Of a stretch of 64,000 nucleotides of DNA, positions 17,267 through 25,634 are shown piece by piece (position 1 is the first letter of the stretch; the number at the start of each line of letters is the position of its first letter). The stretch comes from Burkholderiaceae bacterium (GTDB taxonomy: Bacteria > Pseudomonadota > Gammaproteobacteria > Burkholderiales > Burkholderiaceae_C): the NCBI GenBank assembly GCA_026125795.1, contig JAHCKM010000002.1:744001-808000 (forward strand). Direction: 5' to 3'. The translations under genes and the position numbers were made by a program. The notes under the pieces were generated by a model. That model was not told where the DNA came from, ran no database searches, and saw only the letters and a list, made by a program, of their open reading frames with translations.

Positions 17267-17814
17267 GCCTAGCGGGGAGCTGCAATCCCGTCGCGCGACT
17301 GCAAGGCCATCGTTCGTCGTCAGCGCAATGACAGGGAGGCAGCGGTTGATGTCACTGCCCGTCGCACGGCGAACTCACAGTCTGTGGCGCATTGCTGCCA
17401 CTGGAGCTGGTTTGGTCGACCGGTCAATTACGGCATCGAAGGTGCCGCTGACGTACCGGGCGTCTGACCGAGGAAGAGCGAGCGGCCGCTTGTCGACGGC
17501 TCGAACTGGCACTCTCGGACCCGTAGCGGTCACCCGGACCCGCAGCACCGATGACCGCTGTACAGCGATGTTGCCCTTTTGCCTGCCGGTCGGCGTACTC
17601 ACACTGACTGGCACTGAGCAGTCATTGGGATCGTCGCGAAGCATTGACCGAACGGCAACTGGCCGAGGCAGTGCGGTCTCAAGACGGTCAAGCCGCGACG
17701 CGACCAGCGGTCGCACGAACTGGCCTGATGCTTAGTTCGCGATCATACGAGCGCCGGAGCCGTTTCACTCACGCTGCTCGAATCCTGGTCAGGATTGCGC
17801 GAGAGGTCACAGTG
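17267..17814. other. Gene-poor stretch
   Basis: About 550 bases with only short overlapping frames, none with recognisable domains or a good ribosome site. Its composition looks less GC-skewed at third positions than the flanks. A minus-strand frame at 17375-17716 was considered and not accepted. Confidence 0.4.
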
Positions 17815-18885
17815 TCACGTCTGATCCGGATAACACCCACACCCGTCTTCACCATCTGCGCAGTGGTGTTTGCCTCCTGGGCAATCGCCACCCATCTCGC
17901 AGCCGGCGTCGAAGCAGTCCGCTGCCAAAGCGGGCCCCGGGAACGGATCCGGTATCGGCTCCGGCTGCTTGTCAGTGCAACCGTTGCCCCATCCGTCGTC
18001 TCCGCCGACTTGGAGGGCGGCTATACGCGGTGACCAGAATACATCGAGCTTCGCACCGAATGAGGTGTCGTAGACGACCCGACGAGTGATCGTGTCCCCC
18101 ACGGCGAGATCGCCGAAGCGAAAACCAGGGACGGGACCGACGATGTTTACCCGCGAGGTGAACCGTGCCCGGCCGTGCGCATTGGCAAACGCACCTGCCG
18201 GTGAACCAGCGAAGTAGGCTTCAAGTCCCTTGATAGGAGTTTTTTTGGCGTTAACCACTGAAAGGTCAAACTCCGCGCGATGCCGGTCCGGCTGGTACGT
18301 CACCATGCGGGCGCTCACAAAGCCATCCTCCGGGAGGATGCTCATCTTCTCGCCGACAGTCAGCGAATGCTGAACGTATGACGATGGCACAAACGGGAAG
18401 AAGTGCGACATCGAATTCGTCAGCCGAAAGAGATAGTAGAACTGGCTCTTGCCGCGGCTCTCGAGCGCTCGGTCAGATGTTGCAGCCAACACAAGCTTGT
18501 CCGCCGCGGAGGAATCGAGGAAGTCAAGCCATTCCGGCAGCTCGAAAACATCTGAGCTATCCCGGTCCAGGCCGCCATCAAGCAGCATCCCCGCGTCCTG
18601 CAAGGGACCGATGGCCACCGACGGGCCCTGAAAACCGCTAGGGCCAGTTCCGCCACAGCCGGCAAGGAAACGAATGTACGGGGTCAGCGGCCGGAGTTTC
18701 TTAGCGGTGTCGCCGTCGCTACGAAGAACTCGTTCAGACACAACAATGAAGTCCGCACTGCCAAGGTCCCTAATATCGGGAAGGGCGCGGAGACGTTCGC
18801 CGGTAAGCAGGTAGAACCGATCGGCGACAGGGCCCTTGATGAACTGTAGGGCCCGCTTATCGCAGGCAACTGTAATCATGGGCAA
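17815..18885 (-). CDS. Uncharacterised protein with Cys-rich C-terminal tail (356 aa)
   Basis: Function not recognised. The body (residues ~1-300) looks like a mixed alpha/beta then beta-rich globular protein: VACDKRALQFIKGPVADRFYLL at the start, FYYLFRLTNSMSHFFPFVPSS in the middle, and a region with TRRVVYDTSFGAKLDVFWSPR near 290. The last ~55 residues differ sharply: a Pro-rich linker (EPIPDPFPGPAL) and then seven cysteines within ~35 residues with acidic and Gly residues (CFDAGCEMGGDC, then HHCADGEDGCGCY), like a metal-binding or disulfide knot. No signal peptide is seen. Codon use is less GC-rich than the neighbours. It is isolated between two gene-poor stretches and upstream of an integrase, consistent with acquisition. 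Confidence 0.6.
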   Translation of the reverse strand: MPMITVACDKRALQFIKGPVADRFYLLTGERLRALPDIRDLGSADFIVVSERVLRSDGDTAKKLRPLTPYIRFLAGCGGTGPSGFQGPSVAIGPLQDAGMLLDGGLDRDSSDVFELPEWLDFLDSSAADKLVLAATSDRALESRGKSQFYYLFRLTNSMSHFFPFVPSSYVQHSLTVGEKMSILPEDGFVSARMVTYQPDRHRAEFDLSVVNAKKTPIKGLEAYFAGSPAGAFANAHGRARFTSRVNIVGPVPGFRFGDLAVGDTITRRVVYDTSFGAKLDVFWSPRIAALQVGGDDGWGNGCTDKQPEPIPDPFPGPALAADCFDAGCEMGGDCPGGKHHCADGEDGCGCYPDQT

Positions 18886-19294
18886 GCTCGGTCAGGGTGG
18901 GACATTAGACACCTCGCACGCTGCCTGTCAACACTCATCCCTAAGACAGCCGTTGAGCAACGGCCTCGCCTCACTCAGCACAGCACGCCACAGTAGCGGT
19001 GGCATGGATCCGCAGTGGCGGCACCAGCGCCACCATTGGAGTTCGCTCAGCGGCTGCTCATGGTGGAACCAGTCGTTTCGACGGACCAGCTTCGAACGAT
19101 CGCAAGCTGTGAAGCGGTCGTTCGGCTGGTCGCAAGCGAGTACAGCTTCTGGCCGGAAACGTGTGTCCGCCCATGCGCCCGGAAGCTGACGCTCGTGGCG
19201 AACTGATCGCGGCATCGGCTGGTTGAGCGCCGTTGACTGAGGACCTTGTTGGCAGGCGCATCCTGCGTAGCCCTCAACTCGATGGGAGACCATC
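18886..19294. other. Gene-poor stretch with an imperfect inverted repeat
   Basis: No supported gene. Arms CGAACGA (19093-19099) and TCGTTCG (19118-19124) form an inverted repeat around 18 bases. A related pair with arms TGAACGAC and GTCGTTCA occurs at 35462-35494, sharing the core AGCGGTCGTTC. These may be copies of a dispersed intergenic repeat. Confidence 0.35.
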
Positions 19295-19918
19295 ATGGGA
19301 ACCGCAGGCAACGCTACTCATCGCGAGCCGTGGAACAAGGGCAAGATCGTCGGGCAGAAGGCGCCCTTCAAGCCCAAGGACATCTGGGCGCTTCGCGTCC
19401 GTCTTCAGATGGAAAACCGGGTGCGCGAACTCGCGCTGTTCAACCTGGGGATCGACAGCAAGCTGCGCGGCTGCGACCTGGTCGCCCTAAGGGTGCGCGA
19501 CGTGTGCCATGGCGACCAGATGGCGACGCGCGCCATCGTCATGCAGCACAAGACCCAGCGCCCGGTGCAGTTCGAGATCACGCCAGCCACCCGGGATGCC
19601 TTGCAGGCGTGGATCAAGCAGGCCGGGCTGAAACTGGAGGACTTTCTGTTCCCCAGCAGGCTCCGCGACTCACCCCACCTCGGAACCCGACAGTACGCCC
19701 GGATTCTTGGGCACTGGGTCGACGACCTGGGACTGGACCGCGCCGACTATGGGACGCACTCGATGCGAAGGACCAAGGCAACGCTGATCTATCGACGCAC
19801 CAAGAACCTGCGCGCCGTGCAGTTGCTGCTTGGCCATTCCAAGCTGGAGTCAACGGTGAGGTATCTCGGCATCGAGGTCGACGACGCCCTCGAGATCTCT
19901 GAGCAGACGGAGATCTGA
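19295..19918 (+). CDS. Short tyrosine recombinase (phage integrase family)
   Basis: A 207-residue protein consisting of the catalytic domain only. The active-site set can be followed: Arg in KLRGCDLVALRV, Lys in QHKTQRPV, HSMRR (His-x-x-Arg), LLGHSKLE (His), and the nucleophile Tyr in VRYLGIEV. The N-terminal arm/core-binding domain of full-length integrases is missing, but stand-alone forms of this size are widespread in betaproteobacteria. The start MGTAGNATHREPWNKGK fits such forms, with GGGAG upstream of the ATG. It would mark the edge or relic of a mobile segment covering the unusual genes around 17-19 kb, though no att repeats were identified. Confidence 0.85.
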   Translation: MGTAGNATHREPWNKGKIVGQKAPFKPKDIWALRVRLQMENRVRELALFNLGIDSKLRGCDLVALRVRDVCHGDQMATRAIVMQHKTQRPVQFEITPATRDALQAWIKQAGLKLEDFLFPSRLRDSPHLGTRQYARILGHWVDDLGLDRADYGTHSMRRTKATLIYRRTKNLRAVQLLLGHSKLESTVRYLGIEVDDALEISEQTEI

Positions 19919-20218
19919 GGCCGTCGGTGGCGGCCGCGCCCGCCATCGGGTCGGGTCGGCCGCCTCAACGGCGGCTATATGGTGCTTGCCCCGAACTGGA
20001 GGACCCGGCCAGCAGGGGACATTGACACATCTGCTGCAGAGCAGTCACTCCGCCACATTCGCCGGTGAGGTCGCAACCGACAAGTGGGGCGTTTGACGTC
20101 CTCCCCCCGGCATAGTGAGTGCGGCCGCTTGAAACGAGCAGGAGACCAGACGTGACAACTATCAAGAGACCCAAGCGAGACGCTGCGTACCCTCGCTTTC
20201 ATTGAAGGGAGTGATGCC
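19919..20218. other. Intergenic gap
   Basis: About 300 bases between the recombinase and a small secreted-protein gene. No gene or clear regulatory element was recognised apart from GAAGGGAG just before the next ATG. Confidence 0.4.
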
Positions 20219-20470
20219 ATGCGTACCTTGCTCTATCGCGTGTCCTTGATCGTGGTCGCCGCATTTGTCTCGTCGGCGATGGCCGCCGACAAAGCGCCCG
20301 CTGCTGCGCCTGCACAAGGCGATTCCAGATCGGTGCAGTGCGGCAATTCCAAACGTCACCAGCATGGCGCCACGGAGAAAGGCGCTCCTGCTCTGCCCGA
20401 TTGCGCTGCTGCGCCAGCCTCGGGTGTCAAGCGCGGGCACGATCACCAGAAGGTTCACAAGCAAGGCTAG
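20219..20470 (+). CDS. Small His-rich secreted protein
   Basis: An 83-residue protein with a clean signal peptide (MRTLLYRVSLIVVAAFVSSAMA, residues 1-22). The mature ~60 residues are Ala/Pro/Lys-rich with several histidines (KRHQHG, RGHDHQKVHKQ) and two cysteines (VQCGN, PDCAAA), a composition seen in periplasmic metal-binding peptides. A GAAGGGAG ribosome site precedes the ATG. Function not recognised. It is the first gene of a long block rich in metal-type proteins, which supports but does not prove a metal role. Confidence 0.6.
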   Translation: MRTLLYRVSLIVVAAFVSSAMAADKAPAAAPAQGDSRSVQCGNSKRHQHGATEKGAPALPDCAAAPASGVKRGHDHQKVHKQG

Positions 20471-20597
20471 TTGCCCGCTGGGACCCATCGGGCACCGGTG
20501 GGCCCTGGCTGCAGTCGGGGCGGATTGCCGGCGCGTCGGCCGTGTTTGACGTTCCCGCCTAGTCAGTGCATCGTGATGCCTCGGCTTCGGGGCACAG

Positions 20598-21200
20598 ATG
20601 CTAATGACCGCTGCGGTGCGCAAGGTCGCTTTGACGGCGCACGTGAGTTTCTCGTTGAGCTGGATGGGGGCCGTGGCGTGCTTCCTGGCGCTCGCCATCA
20701 TTGGGTTCACGAGCCGGCAGCCCGCGGAGTTGCAGGCAGCCTACATCGGCATGGAGCTGATCTGCTGGACGGTCATCGTCCCGCTGAGCCTTTTGTCGCC
20801 CGCCACGGGCATCGCCCAGTCGCTGTGGACCCCGTGGGGACTGCTCAAGCACTACTGGGTTCTGGTGAAGTTGCTGGTGACACTGCCCAGCACCGCTGTG
20901 CTGCTGCTCCACATGCTGCCGACCACACGGCTCGCTTCGGCTGCCGCCCAGGGGCAGCTGGCCGGTGACGCGCTGCACGACCTGCGCGTCCAGCTCATCG
21001 CCGACGCGGCCATTGCCAACGTCGTCTTGTTGTTCGCCACCGTGCTGGCCATCTACAAGCCACCCGGCAAGACAACCGACGCGGGACCAAAGCCAAGCTG
21101 GGTGCGCTGGCTGCGCGGACTGGCGCTCACAGCGGCCGTCGCGTTTGTCACCGCCCATCTGCTCGGTGGCGGGATGGGCGGGCACGGCCTCACTCGATGA
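20598..21200 (+). CDS. DUF2269-like integral membrane protein
   Basis: A 200-residue protein with about five hydrophobic helices: VALTAHVSFSLSWMGAVACFLAL, ELICWTVIVPLSLLS, YWVLVKLLVTLPSTAVLLLHML, AAIANVVLLFATVLAIYK and ALTAAVAFVTAHLLGG. The pattern fits predicted membrane proteins of the DUF2269 group. The C-terminus is Gly/His-containing (GGGMGGHGL). Its biochemical role is unknown. Its 3' end overlaps by 11 bases the end of the convergent DUF5676-like gene. Confidence 0.65.
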   Translation: MLMTAAVRKVALTAHVSFSLSWMGAVACFLALAIIGFTSRQPAELQAAYIGMELICWTVIVPLSLLSPATGIAQSLWTPWGLLKHYWVLVKLLVTLPSTAVLLLHMLPTTRLASAAAQGQLAGDALHDLRVQLIADAAIANVVLLFATVLAIYKPPGKTTDAGPKPSWVRWLRGLALTAAVAFVTAHLLGGGMGGHGLTR

Positions 21201-21513
21201 AGTCCTTGGCGTTCAGGCGCTGCCGCAGCCATCCAAAGAACGTCCCGGCGAGGAACGCCCAGACCGACATGACCAGCAGCGCCCAGACGAAGCCGCTGAG
21301 CGAGAACGACGACGCCTTCAACTTCAACAATGGCGCGAAGGTCAATCCGTGGAACAGGCTGTCCATGAAAGCCATGAACGGCCCGGGTGCGACCAGCCAC
21401 GCCAATGTGCACAACGAATAGAACAGCGCGACGGTGACCGCCAACGCGATTCCGGTGCGCAAAGGCTGCGATGCGGGGGCCTCGCGTTGCAAGGCGAGCG
21501 GCAGGGTGCTCAT
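21190..21513 (-). CDS. DUF5676-like small membrane protein
   Basis: A 107-residue protein with two membrane helices (TGIALAVTVALFYSLCTLAWLV and GFVWALLVMSVWAFLAGTFFGWL) separated by a loop GPFMAFMDSLFHGL. This matches the small DUF5676 membrane family as I know it; function unknown. ATG 21513 is chosen because AAGGAG precedes it at proper spacing and the upstream part of the frame is unrelated. It faces away from the DUF2933 gene, so the two share an upstream region of ~120 bases. Confidence 0.65.
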   Translation of the reverse strand: MSTLPLALQREAPASQPLRTGIALAVTVALFYSLCTLAWLVAPGPFMAFMDSLFHGLTFAPLLKLKASSFSLSGFVWALLVMSVWAFLAGTFFGWLRQRLNAKDFIE

Positions 21514-21636
21514 CGTCAACTCCTTTCGCTGCGGGAAGGCGCAATCACTTTTGAGCACGCGATGCGAGCTCCCTTGATGGACATCAATGCCCGTCGCCCA
21601 GGACGCTGCGACGCTGGCGGGACGAAGGAGCCCCGC

Positions 21637-21891
21637 ATGCGCCCGCCTCTCGACGATCAACAAGCACTACCGTCCTTCTGGCGCTCGGCGGCCGGCATTG
21701 CACTGCTGGTCGTTCTGGTGGTCGGGGGTTTCTATCTCGTCACCGAGTACACAGCTCACGTCTTCGGCGCACTGCCGTACGTGCTGGTGCTCGCATGCCC
21801 ATTGATGCACTTGTTCATGCACCGCGGACATGGGCACGGCGGGCACTCGCGCAACCCACCGAGCAACGATGATGAACAGCACCGGCACTGA
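21637..21891 (+). CDS. DUF2933 small membrane protein
   Basis: An 84-residue protein with one or two membrane helices (AAGIALLVVLVVGGFYLVTE, ALPYVLVLACPLMHLFMH) and a His/Gly-rich tail (HRGHGHGGHS, DDEQHRH). The block LACPLMHLFMHRGHG is the DUF2933 signature. GAAGGAG lies just before the ATG. The histidine-rich cytoplasmic or periplasmic tail suggests metal binding; DUF2933 genes commonly sit in copper/silver resistance clusters. It overlaps the following methyltransferase gene by about 20 bases, indicating an operon. Confidence 0.75.
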   Translation: MRPPLDDQQALPSFWRSAAGIALLVVLVVGGFYLVTEYTAHVFGALPYVLVLACPLMHLFMHRGHGHGGHSRNPPSNDDEQHRH

Positions 21892-22537
21892 CTACGGCCT
21901 GTGGGGACTCGCCGTCCTCAACTCCGTGATCTTCATCGGCTTCGCCTACAGCTTTTTCAAGCCGCTCAACATGCACGACTGGCGCAGCTTCGGCGCCTAC
22001 AGCGCGTTCATCGTGGCTCTGTTCGCCGAGATGTATGGCTTTCCTTTGACCATCTATCTGATGTCCGGCTGGCTCTCCACCAAGTTTCCCGGCGTGAATC
22101 TCTTCGGCCACGACGCCGGCCACCTCTGGTGGGTGTTCACCGGCCAGCAAGGTAATCCGCACTTCGGGGTGCTTCATCTGCTGAGCTTCGCCTCCATCTT
22201 CGCCGGCTTCACCCTGCTGTCGAAGGCTTGGCACGTGCTTTACCACGCGCAGCGCCTGCGTCAGCTTGCCGTGACGGGCCCCTACCGGTATGTGCGGCAT
22301 CCGCAGTACATCGGGTTCGTGGCCATCATGTTCGGCTTCCTGCTGCAGTGGCCGACGCTCTTGACGCTGGTAATGTTTCCGGTGCTGGTCGCGATGTACG
22401 TCCGCTTGGCCATCTCCGAGGAGCGTGACTCCGTGCGTGCGTTTGGCCAAGCCTGGAGCGACTATGCCGCCGTGACTCCGAGGTTCATTCCCGAGATGGG
22501 GAGAGGTGACCGTGCGGGGCCGGTCGGCAGCCGCTAA
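21869..22537 (+). CDS. Isoprenylcysteine carboxyl methyltransferase-like membrane protein
   Basis: A 222-residue integral membrane protein. Four or more helices are present, and the C-terminal half shows the ICMT/PEMT-type S-adenosylmethionine site GPYRYVRHPQYIGFV with the later EERDSVRAFGQAWSDYAAVTPRFIP. Bacterial members of this family are uncharacterised membrane methyltransferases often found in metal-resistance clusters. Two adjacent ATG codons (21869, 21872) could start it; both lie inside the end of the DUF2933 gene, so translation is probably coupled. Confidence 0.8.
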   Translation: MMNSTGTDYGLWGLAVLNSVIFIGFAYSFFKPLNMHDWRSFGAYSAFIVALFAEMYGFPLTIYLMSGWLSTKFPGVNLFGHDAGHLWWVFTGQQGNPHFGVLHLLSFASIFAGFTLLSKAWHVLYHAQRLRQLAVTGPYRYVRHPQYIGFVAIMFGFLLQWPTLLTLVMFPVLVAMYVRLAISEERDSVRAFGQAWSDYAAVTPRFIPEMGRGDRAGPVGSR

Positions 22538-22616
22538 GGGGGCTTGGCGGACCGGGCATCTGGATCGCCGTGGCCGCAATCCCATGAGTGGCTTACTTCA
22601 GTCCCATGAGGTTGGA

Positions 22617-23597
22617 ATGGCCGTGGAACGTGCATCACGGCGGCGCCTCGGCGACTGGCTGATGGTGGCTTGTGGTGTCTGGCTAGTAGGGCTCGGCTGC
22701 TACTTCATCTTCATTCGTCCTGCGCTGTTACCGGAGGATGTGCGCTTCATCGGGTCCAACGTGCCGGTGCTGCAGGCGGCTGCTCCACGAATCGCGGAAT
22801 GGCTGAGCCTCGTCTTTGCAGTGATGGGCGGCTTCATGGCTGGAGCCGGCATCCTGGTCAGCTACCTGGCTTTCGAGGTGCTTCCCCAGCGGACCCGTGG
22901 CGCCACCTGGATCCTGGTGATCGTTGGCGCGCTGACCGTGGGCCTCATGAGCGCGGTCAACTTTGCGCTGCGTTCCGACTTCCGATGGTTGCTGTTGTGC
23001 CCCGCGTTGCTGTGGGTCGGTGCGATTGCGCTGTCTTTGCGTCGCTCGCAGCGACAGCGATGGACGGTTCGATCGAATCGAGATTGCGGCAAGGAGGTCA
23101 CGATGAGTTTTCCGCTGCACACGGAGACGACGGCCTACGTGAGCGCCGATCCGGCGACCTTGTTCGACCATCTCGATGATCCGCGCAGACTGGGCGGCCA
23201 CATGGAAAAGCCTTCGTGGCGCGCGCTCGGCAGCGCCATGAAGTATTCCTTCGACCCGCATGAGGGTCGCACCGTTGGATCTGTGATCACACTGACCGGA
23301 AACATTGTCGGCGCGCCGCTGCACCTGGAGGAGGTGGTGAGCGAGCGAAATCCTCCTCGGCGAAAAGCTTGGCAGACAACGGGTCACCCCCGACTGATCG
23401 TCATCGGCGGCTATCGCATGGGCTACGACATCGTTCCCAGTGAAGCGGGCTCGAAACTGACGATCTTCATCGACTACGAGCTCGGGGGCCTCAGACCGCG
23501 CCGGCTGGCCCAGTGGCTTGGCCGCTGGTATGCGCGGTGGTGCGTCAACCAGATGGCGGCGGATGCGCAGGCGCGGTTCTCGTTGCCAAGTCAGTGA
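22617..23597 (+). CDS. Membrane domain fused in frame to an SRPBCC (START-like) domain
   Basis: One open frame encodes two unrelated parts. Residues ~1-150 form four hydrophobic helices (WLMVACGVWLVGLGCYFIF, WLSLVFAVMGGFMAGAGILV, TWILVIVGALTVGLMSAV, WLLLCPALLWVGAIALSL). From ATG 23103 the sequence is a soluble polyketide-cyclase/START-like domain of ~164 residues (MSFPLHTETTAYVSADPATL, later GYRMGYDIVPSEAGSKLTIFIDYEL). An ideal AAGGAGG lies right before ATG 23103, so the second half may also be made separately. ATG 22617 is chosen because GAGG precedes it; the frame is open to GTG 22506 and other starts are possible. Function unknown. Confidence 0.6.
   Translation: MAVERASRRRLGDWLMVACGVWLVGLGCYFIFIRPALLPEDVRFIGSNVPVLQAAAPRIAEWLSLVFAVMGGFMAGAGILVSYLAFEVLPQRTRGATWILVIVGALTVGLMSAVNFALRSDFRWLLLCPALLWVGAIALSLRRSQRQRWTVRSNRDCGKEVTMSFPLHTETTAYVSADPATLFDHLDDPRRLGGHMEKPSWRALGSAMKYSFDPHEGRTVGSVITLTGNIVGAPLHLEEVVSERNPPRRKAWQTTGHPRLIVIGGYRMGYDIVPSEAGSKLTIFIDYELGGLRPRRLAQWLGRWYARWCVNQMAADAQARFSLPSQ
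23091..23105 (+). promoter_or_regulatory. Internal ribosome site and start for the SRPBCC domain
   Basis: AAGGAGG at 23091-23097 followed five bases later by ATG 23103, inside the longer membrane-SRPBCC frame and in the same phase. The spacing is close to optimal, and the ATG coincides with the N-terminus of the globular domain. This predicts a separate 164-residue product ending at 23597. Confidence 0.6.
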
Positions 23598-23650
23598 CTG
23601 TCGCGGCAGGAGCTCCGAGAGGTCAGTCCACGAGGGCTGCTGGCGTCTGT

Positions 23651-25249
23651 GTGCCGAGCCGACGTCGACTCGATCGCGCGCGCTGTCTGAAGGCCGTCGT
23701 GCCGGTGCTCGCGTTCGCCATCCTGAGCGGCTGCGTCAGTTTGCCGAAGGGCATGCCAAAGCCGGAAACCCACGCCATCGACGATGGCCACCGAACGGTG
23801 CTTGGTCGCGCGTTCGCCGAAGCGGCCGCAGCGCATCCCGGCATGTCGGGCTTTGCGCTCATCACGGGGGGCCGCGAGGCGTTGCAGGTCCGCGCGGCAC
23901 TGGCAGACGGCGCCGAGCGGACGCTCGACCTGCAGTACTTCAGCGCCGGCGACGACGCAGCCAGCGATGTGCTGCTCGGCCGGGTGGTCGCGGCCGCCGA
24001 GCGGGGCGTGCGCGTGCGCATCTTGCTCGACGACATGCAGACCTCCACGCGCGCCTTCGCGCGGCGTGCTCAGGCCGCCCACGCCGGTATCCAGGTCCGG
24101 TTGTTCAATCCGTTTCGCGTATCGGGGACGGGCAGCGTGCCGCGGCTCGCGGAATTCCTGATCGCCAACGACCGCCTGAACCGCCGCATGCACAACAAGC
24201 TCTGGGTCAGCGACAACGCAGTCGCCGTCACCGGCAGCCGCAACCTGGGCGACGAATACTTCGATGCCAACAACTCGTTCAACTTTCTGGATGTCGACAT
24301 GATGGCCGTGGGGCCGGTGGTTCCCGAGTTGTCGAGGAGCTTCGACGCCTACTGGAACAGTGTCAAGGCAGTGCCGCTCGAGGCGATCGCACCACCGGTC
24401 GATGACGGCGACCGACTGTTGGCACGCGAGCAGCTAGCCGCGCGCCTGGCACGCTGCGCTGCGGCGGCACCGTGCCAATGGCTTGCCAACGATGCTGCGC
24501 GGCTCGAACTGCGGGCGGCGGCCAGCCGATTGTCTTGGTCCTCCTATCGGCTGATCGTCGACCCGCCGACGGACGACAAGGTGCCTGAAGGCGCAGGAAT
24601 CGGACATGGATCGATCGTCGGACATCCCGGCGGCGATGGGACGCGCACGGAACTGCTCGTCGTCTCGCCTTACTTCATACCTGGCTCCGATCTGCGGCAT
24701 CACTTGCGCGGCTTGCGCGAGCACGGCGTGCGCGTGGCCGTGCTGACGAACTCGCTGGCCTCCACCGACATGACTGCGGCACACGGGGGCTACGCGCGCC
24801 ATCGACCCGAGCTGCTGCGCGATGGAGTCGAGCTGTACGAGGTGCGGCCAAAGCACGAAGCGCCTGTGCGGCATCGCGTCCTTCGCCAGGCGATCCGCCG
24901 CGCGTCGCCGGTCGGCCTGCATGCCAAGGTCATGGTGCAGGACCGCAATCGTGCGAGTGTCGGCTCGTTGAACCAGGATCCGCGGTCACGCTCCACCAAC
25001 ACCGAGATATGCGTCGTCCTGGACAGTCCAGCGCTGGTTGCCGAACTGGCCGAGCTGTTCGACGCAGCGACCGACCCCCAAGAAGCTTTCAGGGTCGAGT
25101 GGGTCGACGGTGCAGCAGGGGGCGCGCTTCGCTGGAGCGCGCAGAACGGCGACGAGGACGTGAGCTTTGATGTCGAGCCGATGTCGAGTGCCTGGCTCGT
25201 GTGGTGGCGCAGTGTGCTGGGAGCGTTGATCCCGGAGCGGCATCTATGA
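23651..25249 (+). CDS. Phospholipase D-family lipoprotein (cardiolipin synthase-like)
   Basis: A ~532-residue protein with two HKD-type motifs: HNKLWVSDNAVAVTGSRN in the first half and HAKVMVQDRNRASVGSLNQD in the second, each with the family's His-x-Lys and Ser/Asn/Asp residues. The N-terminus has a lipoprotein signal ending ILSGC (lipobox Cys), so it should be anchored to a membrane on the periplasmic side. Length and arrangement match the YmdC/ClsC branch that transfers phosphatidyl groups. GTG 23651 is the assumed start because it leaves a basic n-region before the hydrophobic core; the frame is open upstream to 23513. It overlaps the end of the convergent DUF3703 gene by six bases. Confidence 0.8.
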   Translation: MPSRRRLDRARCLKAVVPVLAFAILSGCVSLPKGMPKPETHAIDDGHRTVLGRAFAEAAAAHPGMSGFALITGGREALQVRAALADGAERTLDLQYFSAGDDAASDVLLGRVVAAAERGVRVRILLDDMQTSTRAFARRAQAAHAGIQVRLFNPFRVSGTGSVPRLAEFLIANDRLNRRMHNKLWVSDNAVAVTGSRNLGDEYFDANNSFNFLDVDMMAVGPVVPELSRSFDAYWNSVKAVPLEAIAPPVDDGDRLLAREQLAARLARCAAAAPCQWLANDAARLELRAAASRLSWSSYRLIVDPPTDDKVPEGAGIGHGSIVGHPGGDGTRTELLVVSPYFIPGSDLRHHLRGLREHGVRVAVLTNSLASTDMTAAHGGYARHRPELLRDGVELYEVRPKHEAPVRHRVLRQAIRRASPVGLHAKVMVQDRNRASVGSLNQDPRSRSTNTEICVVLDSPALVAELAELFDAATDPQEAFRVEWVDGAAGGALRWSAQNGDEDVSFDVEPMSSAWLVWWRSVLGALIPERHL

Positions 25250-25612
25250 CGCTTGCTCGTCGCTCGCCAGCAGCTGCGCAATCTCCTCGGGCATGGCCCG
25301 AGGAGCAAGCGCACTGACATCTGCCGTTCCCGGGTTGCCGTGCGGCAGCCGGCCGGTGAAGTGTCCGATCGGCACCAAAAGCAGCCTGAGCGCCTGGCCG
25401 GCCACCTCTCGGCGATCGCGCAGCCTCCAGCCGGCACGCAGCATCAGCCAGTGCACCTGGAGGTGCCTGCCCATATCACGTTGACCCAGTATGTGCGCGC
25501 GCTGGAGTTGCCGAAGCGCTGCCCGGGCGTCGTCCCCGCGCAACCAGCGCCGTGCCTCCGAAATGGCGATCCGGAACGCCTCAACGCGTGGCGACGGCTT
25601 GATCGTGCTCAT
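25244..25612 (-). CDS. DUF3703 family protein
   Basis: A 122-residue helical protein. The family pattern is visible: ALRQLQRAHILGQRDMGRHLQVHW, then LRDRREVAGQALRLLLVPIG and GRLPHGNPGTADVSALAP. ATG 25612 begins the conserved region; a longer frame to 25657 is possible but overlaps the previous gene. It starts 22 bases after the DUF4396 gene and is probably transcribed with it from the operator-bearing promoter at ~26200. Biochemical function unknown; related genes are frequent in copper/mercury-type clusters. Confidence 0.75.
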   Translation of the reverse strand: MSTIKPSPRVEAFRIAISEARRWLRGDDARAALRQLQRAHILGQRDMGRHLQVHWLMLRAGWRLRDRREVAGQALRLLLVPIGHFTGRLPHGNPGTADVSALAPRAMPEEIAQLLASDEQAS

Positions 25613-25634
25613 CGATCGACTCCAGGTGAGAACG

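Noticed and set aside
17375-17716. Minus-strand frame of 113 codons in the gap
   Set aside because: No ribosome site and no known family; sequence has some strand-like text but not enough to call a gene.
18928-19311. Minus-strand frame of 127 codons before the recombinase
   Set aside because: Trp/Arg/Cys-rich composition of intergenic text and overlap with the inverted repeat; no support.
17267-20218. Integron cassette array
   Set aside because: The inverted repeats lack the attC core and no integron-type integrase is present; the recombinase is a short phage-type one.
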